DNA of 64,000 bases from JADJPO01 sp963724535. GTDB lineage: Bacteria; Actinomycetota; Actinomycetes; Actinomycetales; Kineosporiaceae. Below are positions 10,362-18,777 of the stretch, piece after piece. The DNA lies in the NCBI GenBank assembly GCA_963724535.1, contig CAVRVD010000014.1:124001-188000 (forward strand), given 5' to 3'. How positions within the stretch are numbered: position 1 is the stretch's first letter; every line of letters begins with the position of its first letter. The notes beneath the pieces are model-generated. The model was not told the origin of the DNA. It was given only the letters and a program-made list of their open reading frames with translations, and made no database searches. The position numbers and the translations under genes are program-made.

Positions 10362-11131
10362 GGGCCGTGCAGCAGACCGAGGGTTCGGGGTCGGCCCCGG
10401 CCGACGCCCCGGGTGTCGAGGGGTTCCTCGCCGGCACAGTGTCGTTCTCCGCGGTCGACGGCCCCGGCAGCCGGTACGTGGTCTTCCTGCAGGGCTGCGG
10501 CTGGGACTGCCTGGCCTGCCACAACCCGGACACCATCGTGAGCCGTCCGGTCGGCCTGCAGCCGAGCACCGTCGAGCAGGTGCTGGCCCCGATCGTGGCG
10601 GCCGCGCCGTTCCTGACCGGGGTGACCGTCACCGGCGGTGAACCCACCCAGCAGCCGGACTTCCTGTGCGCGCTGCTGAGGGCCCTGGCCGAGCACCCCG
10701 CCACATCCCGGCTGGACCGGCTGCTGGACTCCAACGGCGCTGCGCCGCTGGAGGTCTGGGACCGGGTGCTGCCGCTGGTCGACGGGGTGATGCTCGACCT
10801 GAAGTCGATCGATGCCGAGCGGCACATCGTGCTCACCGGGCACAGCAACCGGCGCCCGGTGCAGGCCCTGGCCCGGACCGCGGCGGTCGGCAAGCTCACC
10901 GAGGTCCGGCTGCTGCTGGTGCCGGGCGTCAACGACGACGCCGAGCTGCTCACCCGGACGGCGCACTGGCTGCTCTCCCTGGACCCGCAGATCCACGTGC
11001 GGGTCACCGGGTTCCGCCGGTACGGCACCCGGGCCTGTGCCCGCGAGCTGCTCGAGGTGGACGACGCCGACCGCGACCGCTACCGCGCCGTACTGACCGC
11101 GGCGGGCATCGAGCACCTGGCCATCGGCTGA
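10358..11131 (+). CDS. Glycyl radical enzyme activase (radical SAM), YjjW-like
   Basis: A 257-residue radical SAM protein expected to install the glycyl radical on the upstream enzyme. The 4Fe-4S site is CGWDCLACHN (Cx3Cx2C), followed by VTVTGGEPTQQ (the GGE SAM-binding motif) and VMLDLKSID, typical of activases. Unlike E. coli YjjW and most activases of its type, I see no ferredoxin-like insert with extra CxxCxxC clusters; the sequence passes directly from CHNPDT to the first helix. The GTG at 10358 overlaps the enzyme stop, implying a translationally coupled pair. Another GTG nine bases on is possible. It ends 10 nt before the convergent P-type ATPase gene. Confidence 0.88.
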   Translation: MRAVQQTEGSGSAPADAPGVEGFLAGTVSFSAVDGPGSRYVVFLQGCGWDCLACHNPDTIVSRPVGLQPSTVEQVLAPIVAAAPFLTGVTVTGGEPTQQPDFLCALLRALAEHPATSRLDRLLDSNGAAPLEVWDRVLPLVDGVMLDLKSIDAERHIVLTGHSNRRPVQALARTAAVGKLTEVRLLLVPGVNDDAELLTRTAHWLLSLDPQIHVRVTGFRRYGTRACARELLEVDDADRDRYRAVLTAAGIEHLAIG

Positions 11132-11140
11132 GAGCGCTCG

Positions 11141-13951
11141 TCACCCGGCTCCGGCCGATGTCGCCCCGCTCGCCAGCTGGTCGGACCCGCCGGGCCGCTG
11201 CCGTTCCTGCCCGGGGACGGATCGGTCCGGACCCCCGACGCCGTGCCCCAACCGCCGCCGGAGCGCCTTCTCCGCAGCCACGACGAGCGACACCGCGACG
11301 GCCACGGCGGAGATGCGGGCCCAGGCCGCCAGGTCGATCGGGGCCGAGGCGAACGCCAGGTGGAAGAACGGCAGGTAGGTGAACGCGACCTGCAGGGCGA
11401 TCATCGCGGCCATTCCGGCGAGCAGCATGGGGTTGCTGAACAGGCCCACTTGCAGGACAGACCTGGTCAGGGACCGGCAGTTGACCAGGTAGGTGGTCTC
11501 GACGAGCACGAAGACGTTGACCGCGACGGTCCTGGCCTCGGCGACACCGGCCCCGCTCAGCATCTCGTACCGGAACAGGCCGAACGCCCCGATGAGCATC
11601 AGGACCGAGACCAGCAGGATCCGCTGGACCAGCACGCTGGTCAGGATCGGCTGGTCGGGCCGGCGCGGGGGCTGGCTCATGATGCCGGGCTCCTTGGGCT
11701 CGAAGACGAGCATCAGCCCCAGGGCGATGGCCGTGGTCATGTTGATCCACAGCACCTGGACCGGAAGCACCGGCAGGGTGGTGTTGAGCAGGATCGCGGC
11801 GAGAATCACCAGACCCTCGCCGAGGTTGGTCGGCAGGGTCCAGGTGATGAACTTGGTGATGTTGTCGTAGACGCCGCGACCTTCCTCGACGGCTGCCTCG
11901 ACGGTGGCGAAGTCGTCATCGGTGAGCACCATGTCGCTGGCGTCCTTGGCGACCTCGGTGCCGCTGCGGCCCATGGCGATACCGATGTCGGCCTGGCGCA
12001 GCGCCGGTGCGTCGTTGACGCCGTCACCGGTCATGGCGACCACCTGGTTCGACGCCTGGAGGGCCTGCACCAGCCGGAGCTTGTGCTCGGGGGTCACCCT
12101 GGCCAGGACGGTGGCCTGACCGGCGGTGCGGGTGAACTGCTCCTGGGGCATCCCGCGCAGGTCGGCGTCGGTGACCACGACCGGCTCGGAGCCGTCCCGG
12201 GTCAGCCCGATCTCGGCGGCGATCGCCCGCGCGGTCGTGGCGTGGTCGCCGGTGATCATCTTGATCTCGATGCCGGCACGGTGGCAGCTGCGGACCGCCT
12301 CGACGGCTTCCCGGCGCGGCGGATCATGCATGCCGACCAGCCCGAGCAGGGTCAGCGGGAGGTGCTCCACGGTGTCCTGGTCGAGGTGGTCGATCTCGGC
12401 CGGGACCTCGGCCGACGCCAGCGCGAGCACGCGCAACGCCCGCTGTCCCATCTGCTCGACCGAGTCCATGACCCGCCGGGTGTCGATCGGCAGCGTTCCG
12501 CCGGCCGCGCCACGGGCGGATCGGCACAGCGGCAGCAGCGCCTCTACCGCTCCCTTGACCACGACCAGGCCACCGTCCCGCGCCGCGCAGCGGTGCAGCG
12601 TAACCATCCGTTGGGTCTCGGCGGAGAACGGCACCTCGTCGACGCGCGGCAGCTGCGTGTCCAGCCGGACCCGGTCGATGCCGACCTTGGCACCTGCGGT
12701 GAGTAGGGCGACCTCCGTCGGGTCCCCCACAGCGACCCAGGCGCCGTCCTGGCACAGCAGCGCCGAGTCGTTGCACAGCACCCCGGCCCGCAGCGCCTCG
12801 ACGGCGACCGCCGACGCGTCCGCATCCGCCGCCGTCCCGTCGGCGCTCACCAGCTCCCCCCTGGGCTGGTATCCGCTGCCGGTCACGGTGAACCGGGCGG
12901 GCGCCGTCGCAACGGTGGTGACGGTCATCTGGTTCTGGGTGAGCGTGCCGGTCTTGTCGCTGCAGATGACGGTGGTCTCCCCGAGGGTCTCCACGGCGGG
13001 CAGCACCCGGACGATCGCGTTGCGGCGGGCCATCCGGGAGACACCGATGGCCAGGATGATCGTCACCGCCGCCGGCAGCCCCTCGGGGATGGCCCCGACG
13101 GCCAGGGCGATGGCCGCAGTGACCATCTCCCCGGCCTCGTTCCCCCGGACGACCCCGAGGACCAAGGTGAGCGCCGCCAGGGCGAGGATGAGGACGGTCA
13201 GCATCCGGCTGAACGCCGCCAGCTTGCGGGTCAGCGGGGTCTGCACCCCCCCGGACTCCCCGACGAGACGGTGGATCAGGCCCAGCTCGGTGTCGCCGCC
13301 GGTGGCCACCACCACCCCGGTGCCGTACCCCGCCACGACCAGCGATCCGCAGAAGCCCATGTTGGACCGGTCCCCCAGATCGGCCATCTCCGAGACCAGG
13401 AGGTTGTGCTTGGTAACCGGCATCGACTCACCGGTCAGCGCCGACTCGTCGGTGGCCAGCCCCCGGACGGCGAGCAGCCGGAGGTCGGCCGGCACCTTGT
13501 CACCCGCCTCGAGCACGCAGACGTCACCCGGAACCAGCTCGGTGGAGTCGATCCGCTGCCGCTGGCCGTCGCGGATCACGGTGGCCTCGGTGCGCGTCAT
13601 CGCCATCAGCGCCGACAGCGCCTTCTCGGCGCGTTCCTCCTGCAGGAACCCGACGATCACGTTGATGAGAACCACCGCGACGATGACCGCGGCCTCGATC
13701 CACTCCTGCAGGAGGATCGCCAGCCCGGCGGCCACCAGCAGCACGTACACGAGTGGGTGGTGCACGTGCCGTAGGACCCGCGCCACCGGACCGCGCCGAC
13801 TCGGGGGCGGCAGGACGTTGGGGCCGAGGCGCTCATGGCGCTCGGCGGCCTCGCGCCGGGTCAGCCCACGCTCGGAGTCGGTCTCCAGCAGGAGAACGAC
13901 CTGGTGCTCAGGCAGCGTGTGGTGCGCACGGTCCTCGACGAAGGTTGGCAT
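11141..13951 (-). CDS. P2-type cation-transporting ATPase
   Basis: A 936-residue P-type ATPase of the Ca2+/Na+ (PacL/SERCA-like) class. It has an N-terminal actuator-linked region starting with HTLPEHQVV, the TGES phosphatase motif at about 173-176, PEGLP in helix 4 (289-293), the phosphorylation site DKTGTLT with Asp332, and a hinge GDGVNDAP. About ten membrane helices are spread through it, six of them in the last 270 residues. The transported ion cannot be fixed from sequence; Ca2+ or another cation export is likely. The ATG at 13951 begins the recognisable family N-terminus, while the longer frame upstream is low-complexity. The last 40 residues are a Gly/Ser-rich tail. Confidence 0.92.
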   Translation of the reverse strand: MPTFVEDRAHHTLPEHQVVLLLETDSERGLTRREAAERHERLGPNVLPPPSRRGPVARVLRHVHHPLVYVLLVAAGLAILLQEWIEAAVIVAVVLINVIVGFLQEERAEKALSALMAMTRTEATVIRDGQRQRIDSTELVPGDVCVLEAGDKVPADLRLLAVRGLATDESALTGESMPVTKHNLLVSEMADLGDRSNMGFCGSLVVAGYGTGVVVATGGDTELGLIHRLVGESGGVQTPLTRKLAAFSRMLTVLILALAALTLVLGVVRGNEAGEMVTAAIALAVGAIPEGLPAAVTIILAIGVSRMARRNAIVRVLPAVETLGETTVICSDKTGTLTQNQMTVTTVATAPARFTVTGSGYQPRGELVSADGTAADADASAVAVEALRAGVLCNDSALLCQDGAWVAVGDPTEVALLTAGAKVGIDRVRLDTQLPRVDEVPFSAETQRMVTLHRCAARDGGLVVVKGAVEALLPLCRSARGAAGGTLPIDTRRVMDSVEQMGQRALRVLALASAEVPAEIDHLDQDTVEHLPLTLLGLVGMHDPPRREAVEAVRSCHRAGIEIKMITGDHATTARAIAAEIGLTRDGSEPVVVTDADLRGMPQEQFTRTAGQATVLARVTPEHKLRLVQALQASNQVVAMTGDGVNDAPALRQADIGIAMGRSGTEVAKDASDMVLTDDDFATVEAAVEEGRGVYDNITKFITWTLPTNLGEGLVILAAILLNTTLPVLPVQVLWINMTTAIALGLMLVFEPKEPGIMSQPPRRPDQPILTSVLVQRILLVSVLMLIGAFGLFRYEMLSGAGVAEARTVAVNVFVLVETTYLVNCRSLTRSVLQVGLFSNPMLLAGMAAMIALQVAFTYLPFFHLAFASAPIDLAAWARISAVAVAVSLVVAAEKALRRRLGHGVGGPDRSVPGQERQRPGGSDQLASGATSAGAG

Positions 13952-14195
13952 GGTGGTCTCGTTCCCCGCTTCGGGGCTGGGTGTACCGGCACCGGCCGCG
14001 GGCACGGGTGCGCCGACGGTTCGCAGGACGCGCCGGCCCGGTCGACACCCCGACGACGGACGTCGCCCACGGCATCGTCGACCAGGCCATGCCACCAGTC
14101 TGCCGTCGGCCGCGGTGCGGGCCCAGGGCCGAGCGTCCCGCCGCGGCCGGACGTCGCCCCGCCCTGGCTCACCGCGGGGCCGACGACGTGGCCGG

Positions 14196-15119
14196 TCAAC
14201 GACCCTTCGGGTGCCAGACGGTCTTGGTCTCGGTGAAGGCCAGGGCCCGGTACGGGCCGGGAGGCGATCCCTGCCAGTCGGTGTCGGCCTCGGGCCGAAC
14301 GACGCGTTTGAGGGTCTGCGCGGCGGCAGCCTCCAGCGCGGCCCAGTCCAGGTCTCCGTCGGCGAGACCGGCCGCGCCGGTCAGGTCGATGGCGTGCACG
14401 CCCTCGTGGGAGGCCCACCAGGGAGCGACCTCGGCGGTGTGTCCGGTGAGCACGTTGACCACGCCGCCGGGCAGGTCGGAGGTGGCCAGCACCTCAGACA
14501 GGGTGATCGCCGGCAGCGGCCGGTCCTGGGACGCCAGGACGACGCAGGCGTTGCCGGCCACCAGCACCGGGGCGACGGTGGAGACCAGGCCGAGCAGCGA
14601 GGACTGCTGTGGTGCCAGGACCGCCACCACCCCGGTTGGTTCGGGCACCGAGATGTTGAAGTAGGGCCCGGCGACCGGGTTCAACGCCCCGGCGACCTGG
14701 GCCAGCTTGTCGGTCCAGCCGGCGTAGTGGACCCAGCGGTCGATCGCGGCGTCCACGACCGTCCGGGCTCTGGGCGCGGTCAGGCCCTCCGCGCGGGCGA
14801 CCTCGTCGGTGAACTGTGCGTGGCGGCCCTGCAGCATCTCGGCGACCCGATAGAGGACCTGGCCGCGGTTGTAGGCGGTGGCTGCTGCCCAGCCGGGCTG
14901 GGCCTTCGCGGCGGCCGACACGGCGTCCCGGGCGTCCTTGCGGGAGGCCAGGGCGGCGTTGGCGAGGAACCGGCCACGGGCGTCGAGGATCTCATAGGAG
15001 CGGGCGGACTCGCTGCGGCCGAACGCGCCACCGATGTAGAGCTTGTAGGTCTTGCGCACGTCGAGCCGGGCGGTGGTCCGGGCCGTCGGCGCCTTGGCGG
15101 CCGAGGTCGTGCGCGCCAT
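14196..15119 (-). CDS. Aldehyde dehydrogenase-like protein, catalytically incomplete
   Basis: A 307-residue relative of aldehyde dehydrogenase, far shorter than the usual 480-500. It keeps the N-terminal NAD-fold features (YKLYIGGAF, GYxN-like tyrosine stretch, VLAPQQSSLLGLVSTVAPVLVAGN, LPGGVVNVLTG) but stops shortly after the glycine-rich region. I see no ELGGK glutamate motif and no catalytic GQxC cysteine. It overlaps the full-length ALDH by 1 nt (TGATG), so it is the last gene of the deoC/ALDH group. Similar short partners paired with ALDH and DeoC are known in actinobacteria, where a heteromeric role is plausible. Not an obvious pseudogene: its frame is intact, with a good start and normal codon use. 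Confidence 0.85.
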   Translation of the reverse strand: MARTTSAAKAPTARTTARLDVRKTYKLYIGGAFGRSESARSYEILDARGRFLANAALASRKDARDAVSAAAKAQPGWAAATAYNRGQVLYRVAEMLQGRHAQFTDEVARAEGLTAPRARTVVDAAIDRWVHYAGWTDKLAQVAGALNPVAGPYFNISVPEPTGVVAVLAPQQSSLLGLVSTVAPVLVAGNACVVLASQDRPLPAITLSEVLATSDLPGGVVNVLTGHTAEVAPWWASHEGVHAIDLTGAAGLADGDLDWAALEAAAAQTLKRVVRPEADTDWQGSPPGPYRALAFTETKTVWHPKGR

Positions 15120-16564
15120 CAGAGCCCGACTCCCTTCAGGTAGGCGGCCAGGCCGTGCCGGCCGCCCTCGCGTCCGTAGCCGGACTCCTTGTAGCCGCCG
15201 AACGGGCTGGCAGGGTCGAAGCGGTTGAAGGTGTTGGCCCAGACCACCCCGGCGCGCAGCCGGTCGGCCATCCACAGGATGCGGGAGCCCTTCTCGGTCC
15301 AGATCCCCGCGGACAGGCCGTAGGGCGTGGTGTTCGCCCGGGCGACAGCCTCCTGCGGGGTGCGGAAGGTGAGCACCGACAACACCGGGCCGAAGATCTC
15401 CTCGCGGGCGATCCGGTGCGCCGGGGCGACGTCGGTGAAGACGGTGGGGGAGAACCAGAACCCCTTGTCCGGCAACGAGCACGGGGCGCTCCATCGCACG
15501 GCGCCTTCGTCCTGGCCGGCCTGCGTCAGCTCGGTGATCTTCGCGAGCTGCTCGGCGCTGTTGATGGCGCCGACGTCGGTGTTCTTGTCGAGCGGGTCGC
15601 CGACCCGCAGGGTGGCCATCCGCCGGTGCAGCCGGTCGACCACCTCCTGCGCCACGGACTCCTGGACCAGCAGCCGCGAGCCGGCGCAGCAGACATGGCC
15701 CTGGTTGAAGAAGATTCCGTTGACGATGCCCTCGACGGCCTCGTCCACGGGTGCGTCGTCGAAGACGATGTTCGCGGCCTTGCCGCCGAGCTCCAGGGTG
15801 ACCTTCTTGCGCGAGCCGGCGACGGCCGTGGCGATCTGGCGACCGACGTCGGTGGAGCCGGTGAAGGCGACCTTGTCGACGTCCGGATGGGCGACCAGGG
15901 CGGCCCCGGTCGGTCCGGCGCCGGTGATGATGTTGACCACGCCGGGCGGCAGGTCGGCCTGGCGGCAGATGTCGGCGAACAGCAGCGCGGTCAACGGGGT
16001 GGTCTCGGCGGGCTTGAGGACGACGGTGTTGCCGCAGGCCAGCGCCGGGGCGACCTTCCAGGCGAGCATCAGCAGCGGGAAGTTCCACGGGATGACCTGG
16101 GCGGCCACGCCGAGCGGCTGCGGGTTCGGGCCGAAGCCGGCCCACTCGAGCTTGTCAGCCCAGCCGGCGTGGTAGAAGAAGTGCGCTGCGGCCAGCGGCA
16201 CGTCGACGTCGCGGGACTCCTTGATCGGCTTGCCGTTGTCCACAGACTCCAGCACCGCGAGCTCGCGGGAGCGCTCCTGCATGATCCGGGCGATCCGGTA
16301 GAGGTACTTGCCCCGCTCGGCGCCCGGCAGCCTCGACCAGGTGCGCCGGTAGGCGCGACGGGCGGCCCGGACGGCGCCGTCCACATCGTCCTCGCCGGCG
16401 ACGGCGACCTCGGCCAGGACGGCCTCGGTGGCGGGCTCGATGGTCTTCATCGACCGTCCGTCGGTGGGTTCGACGAACTCACCGCCGATGAACAGCCCGT
16501 AGGACGGCTGCAGGTCGAGCACCGCACGCGACTCCGGCGCGGGGGCGTAGTCGAACGTCGGCAT
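15119..16564 (-). CDS. Aldehyde dehydrogenase
   Basis: A 481-residue NAD(P)-dependent aldehyde dehydrogenase with complete active site: VIPWNFPLLM (substrate and NAD loop), FTGSTDVG (cofactor Gly loop), ELGGKAANIVFDDA (general base Glu) and NQGHVCCAGSR (nucleophile Cys). EEIFGPVLSV and the C-terminal NTFNRFDPASPFGGYKESG also fit. In context of deoC upstream on the same strand, its likely substrate is acetaldehyde from deoxyribose-5-phosphate cleavage, giving acetate. A broader aldehyde range is possible. It lies 208 nt downstream of the methyltransferase gene and overlaps its short ALDH-like partner, so the two products may assemble together. Confidence 0.93.
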   Translation of the reverse strand: MPTFDYAPAPESRAVLDLQPSYGLFIGGEFVEPTDGRSMKTIEPATEAVLAEVAVAGEDDVDGAVRAARRAYRRTWSRLPGAERGKYLYRIARIMQERSRELAVLESVDNGKPIKESRDVDVPLAAAHFFYHAGWADKLEWAGFGPNPQPLGVAAQVIPWNFPLLMLAWKVAPALACGNTVVLKPAETTPLTALLFADICRQADLPPGVVNIITGAGPTGAALVAHPDVDKVAFTGSTDVGRQIATAVAGSRKKVTLELGGKAANIVFDDAPVDEAVEGIVNGIFFNQGHVCCAGSRLLVQESVAQEVVDRLHRRMATLRVGDPLDKNTDVGAINSAEQLAKITELTQAGQDEGAVRWSAPCSLPDKGFWFSPTVFTDVAPAHRIAREEIFGPVLSVLTFRTPQEAVARANTTPYGLSAGIWTEKGSRILWMADRLRAGVVWANTFNRFDPASPFGGYKESGYGREGGRHGLAAYLKGVGL

Positions 16565-16720
16565 GGGCGCACCCTATGTCAGGCGTGGCGGGACGGCGGC
16601 CCGGTATCCGACCACCACCTGCTCACCGGGTGAACGCAGGGGTCGGATCGCGGTGGTGCGGGCGGATCGGAGCCTCTATCGGTCTCCAACGTGCACTGTG
16701 GACCTGCTGGAGCGTCGGCA

Positions 16721-16754
16721 CAGTGGGACTGCGGCAATGGCAGTGGGACTGCGG
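16721..16754 (+). repeat. Two 14-bp direct repeats, 20-bp period
   Basis: The 14-mer CAGTGGGACTGCGG occurs at 16721-16734 and again at 16741-16754, separated by CAATGG, within the 208-nt gap between the methyltransferase stop and the ALDH start. A related partial (GGCACAGTGGG) precedes the first copy. It could be a small tandem duplication or a pair of protein-binding sites; no function is evident. Confidence 0.6.
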
Positions 16755-16772
16755 GGGTAGCAGGGACCGGTT

Positions 16773-17393
16773 CTACCCCGGCGCGCGGGCGTGGACCCGC
16801 TCGATCGCTCCCCAGGTCAGCCGCTCGGCGTCCACGATCTCCATCCCGAGCTCGCCGAGCAGGGCGGCAGGCCGGCGGGTCCAGTGCTCGCCCTGCACTG
16901 GCACGCTGACCAGGTCCACCACGTGCTGGACGACGCGCAGCGGCCAGAACGAGGCGGCGACGTGGTCGGCCAGCAACAGGTCACCGCTCGGGCGGAGTAC
17001 CCGGACCGCCTCGGCCAGCGCCGCCCGCTCGTCGGGGATGCCACAGCACGAGAACGTGCAGACCACCGTGTCGAAGCCCGCCGACGGGAACGGTAGAGCC
17101 ATGGCATCAGCCTGCCGCAGGTCGACGGCGCGGCCCAGGCGCTGCGCCTGGCGGGCGGCCATGGCCAGCATCTCCTCGCTCCAGTCGACGGCGGTCAGAG
17201 CGATCGAGTCGTCGTAGTACGGCAGGTTCGCGCCGGTGCCGACCGCGACCTCGAGCGTGGTCCCGCGGGCCCGCCCGCAGACCCATCGCCGGCTGTCGGC
17301 GAGGAACCGCCCGTCAATGCGGGCCATCGCCGCGTCGTAGGTTGACGCTCGCCGATCCCACTGGGCGACAAGCCGTTTCGGGGACGGTGTCAT
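16773..17393 (-). CDS. Class I SAM-dependent methyltransferase
   Basis: A 206-residue Rossmann-fold methyltransferase of the UbiE/PMT type. Motif I is LEVAVGTGANLPYY at about residue 47, the acidic end of strand 2 is TAVDWSEEML, the motif II region is FDTVVCTFSCCGIPD, and motif III is LRPSGDLLLADHV. The FSCCGIPDERAALAEAVRVLRPSG pattern resembles phospholipid N-methyltransferase or UbiE-like enzymes, but substrate is unknown. It lies between deoC and the ALDH pair on the same strand, with gaps of over 200 nt on the ALDH side, so it may or may not be part of that transcript. Confidence 0.85.
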   Translation of the reverse strand: MTPSPKRLVAQWDRRASTYDAAMARIDGRFLADSRRWVCGRARGTTLEVAVGTGANLPYYDDSIALTAVDWSEEMLAMAARQAQRLGRAVDLRQADAMALPFPSAGFDTVVCTFSCCGIPDERAALAEAVRVLRPSGDLLLADHVAASFWPLRVVQHVVDLVSVPVQGEHWTRRPAALLGELGMEIVDAERLTWGAIERVHARAPG

Positions 17394-17435
17394 GCCTGCG
17401 CAGCCCGGTCCGGCGCCGGTACCCGGTCAGCCACG

Positions 17436-17552
17436 TCAGGCCTCCGTCCACACGATGTCGTGGATCTCCGGGTCCGCCTCCAGGATGTCCCGCTGCTCCT
17501 CGCCCGTCTCGGCCGGCAACTGCAACGACCGGAACTCGACCTGCGTCCTCAT
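17436..17552 (-). CDS. Possible 38-residue small protein
   Basis: A short frame (starts MRTQVEFRSLQLP, ends DIVWTEA) has ATG at 17552 preceded by a strong AGGAGGAGG ribosome site about nine bases upstream, and it sits on the same strand between deoC and the methyltransferase. It is acidic (many Glu/Asp), with no membrane segment. The N-terminal EFRSLQLP stretch recalls small actinobacterial DUF5703-type proteins, but the rest does not, so I name no family. It may be a genuine short gene, or the shortened remnant of one. Confidence 0.35.
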   Translation of the reverse strand: MRTQVEFRSLQLPAETGEEQRDILEADPEIHDIVWTEA

Positions 17553-17700
17553 CCGCGGCGCCCTCCTCCTGTCCGTGGCACGGTATCCCGCGTTGCTCGC
17601 CCGGCTCGCCGACCGGGACGCCGGTCGGGCGTCAGCTGCCGGGTCGTCGACGACTCGGGTGCCCGGGTAGCTGACGATGATTCTTCGCCGTTGCCTGACC

Positions 17701-18708
17701 TCAGGACAGGGTCAGGTAGTCCGTTCCCGCGTAGACCCCCAGCCGCATCCGCCGCCGCTGCAGCAGGACGTCGTTGAGCAGCGAGGAGGCCCCGAACCGG
17801 AACCGGTCGGGGTCCAGCCAGTCCGGACCGACGGTCTCGTTGACGGTGACCAGGTACCGGATGGCGTCCTTCGCCGTCCGGATCCCGCCGGCCGACTTGA
17901 CCCCGATCACGTCGCCGGTCAGGGCGAACCAGTCCCGGACCGCCTCCAGCATCACCAGGGTGACCGGCAGGGTGGCGGCGGGGGAGACCTTGCCGGTCGA
18001 GGTCTTGATGAAGTCTGCGCCGGCCAGCATGGCCAGCCAGGAGGCCCGGCGGATGTTGTCGTAGGACACCAGCTCGCCGGTCTCCAGGATCACCTTCAGG
18101 TGCGCCGGCCGGCCGTGGGACTCCACGGCCTCGTGACACACCTCGCGCACCGCGACGATCTCGGAGAAGACCTGCGCGAACGATCCGGACAAGAACGCCC
18201 CGCGGTCGATCACCATGTCGATCTCGTCGGCCCCGGCGGCCACGGCGTCGCGGGTGTCGGCCAGCTTCACCGGCAGGCTCGCCCGCCCACTCGGGAAGGC
18301 GGTGCTCACCGCAGCCACCTTGATGTCGGTCCCGGCCAGGGCCTGCTTGGCCACGGGCACCAGGTCGTTGTAGACGCACACGGCGGCCACCGTGGGGCAG
18401 TGTGGGTCGTCCGGGTCGGGACGGCGGGCCTTGGCGCACAGGGTGCGCACCGTGCCCGCGGTGTCGGCGCCCTCCAGGGTGGTCAGGTCGACCATCCGGA
18501 CACACGTGTCCAGCGCCCACGCCTTGCTCTCGTTCTTGATCGAACGGGTGGACAGCGCCGCAGCTCGGGCGTTCGCCCCCACCTCGTCCACACCGGGCAG
18601 GCCGTGCAGCCAGCGCCGTAGCGCGCCGTCGTCCAGGTTCCGGACGGAGACGATGTCCCGAGCCCGGTCCAGCACCAGGTCGGACGGCGCGGAGGTGGTC
18701 AGGCTCAT
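17701..18708 (-). CDS. deoC: Deoxyribose-phosphate aldolase
   Basis: Cleaves 2-deoxyribose 5-phosphate to acetaldehyde and glyceraldehyde 3-phosphate. At 335 residues it belongs to the longer DeoC form; about 60 N-terminal residues precede the barrel. The Schiff-base lysine is Lys235 in ADFIKTSTGK, and the second lysine is Lys271 in GVKSAGGIRT. Other barrel motifs are VCVYNDLVPVAK and ADEIDMVIDRGAF. It is first in a minus-strand group with a methyltransferase and two ALDH genes, which fits removal of the acetaldehyde produced. A phosphopentomutase would be needed to connect DeoA or PNP products to this step; the mutase at 28.3-30.1 kb is of the hexomutase type. Confidence 0.95.
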   Translation of the reverse strand: MSLTTSAPSDLVLDRARDIVSVRNLDDGALRRWLHGLPGVDEVGANARAAALSTRSIKNESKAWALDTCVRMVDLTTLEGADTAGTVRTLCAKARRPDPDDPHCPTVAAVCVYNDLVPVAKQALAGTDIKVAAVSTAFPSGRASLPVKLADTRDAVAAGADEIDMVIDRGAFLSGSFAQVFSEIVAVREVCHEAVESHGRPAHLKVILETGELVSYDNIRRASWLAMLAGADFIKTSTGKVSPAATLPVTLVMLEAVRDWFALTGDVIGVKSAGGIRTAKDAIRYLVTVNETVGPDWLDPDRFRFGASSLLNDVLLQRRRMRLGVYAGTDYLTLS

Positions 18709-18777
18709 CCACCGAGTGTACGAGCCGCGGCCGGGTCCGGACCCCGTCGTCCGGACCCAGCCGCGGGGGCGCCGGTC

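Noticed and set aside
13952..14195. A hidden gene in the 244 nt upstream of the P-type ATPase
   Set aside because: Only GC-rich sequence with a small CCCCG-CTT-CGGGG hairpin; no frame has a start with a ribosome site and protein-like composition.
12126..15143. A 1005-codon plus-strand open frame across the P-type ATPase and ALDH-like genes
   Set aside because: It is the antisense of strongly supported genes, with Ser/Arg/Thr-rich translation and no motifs.
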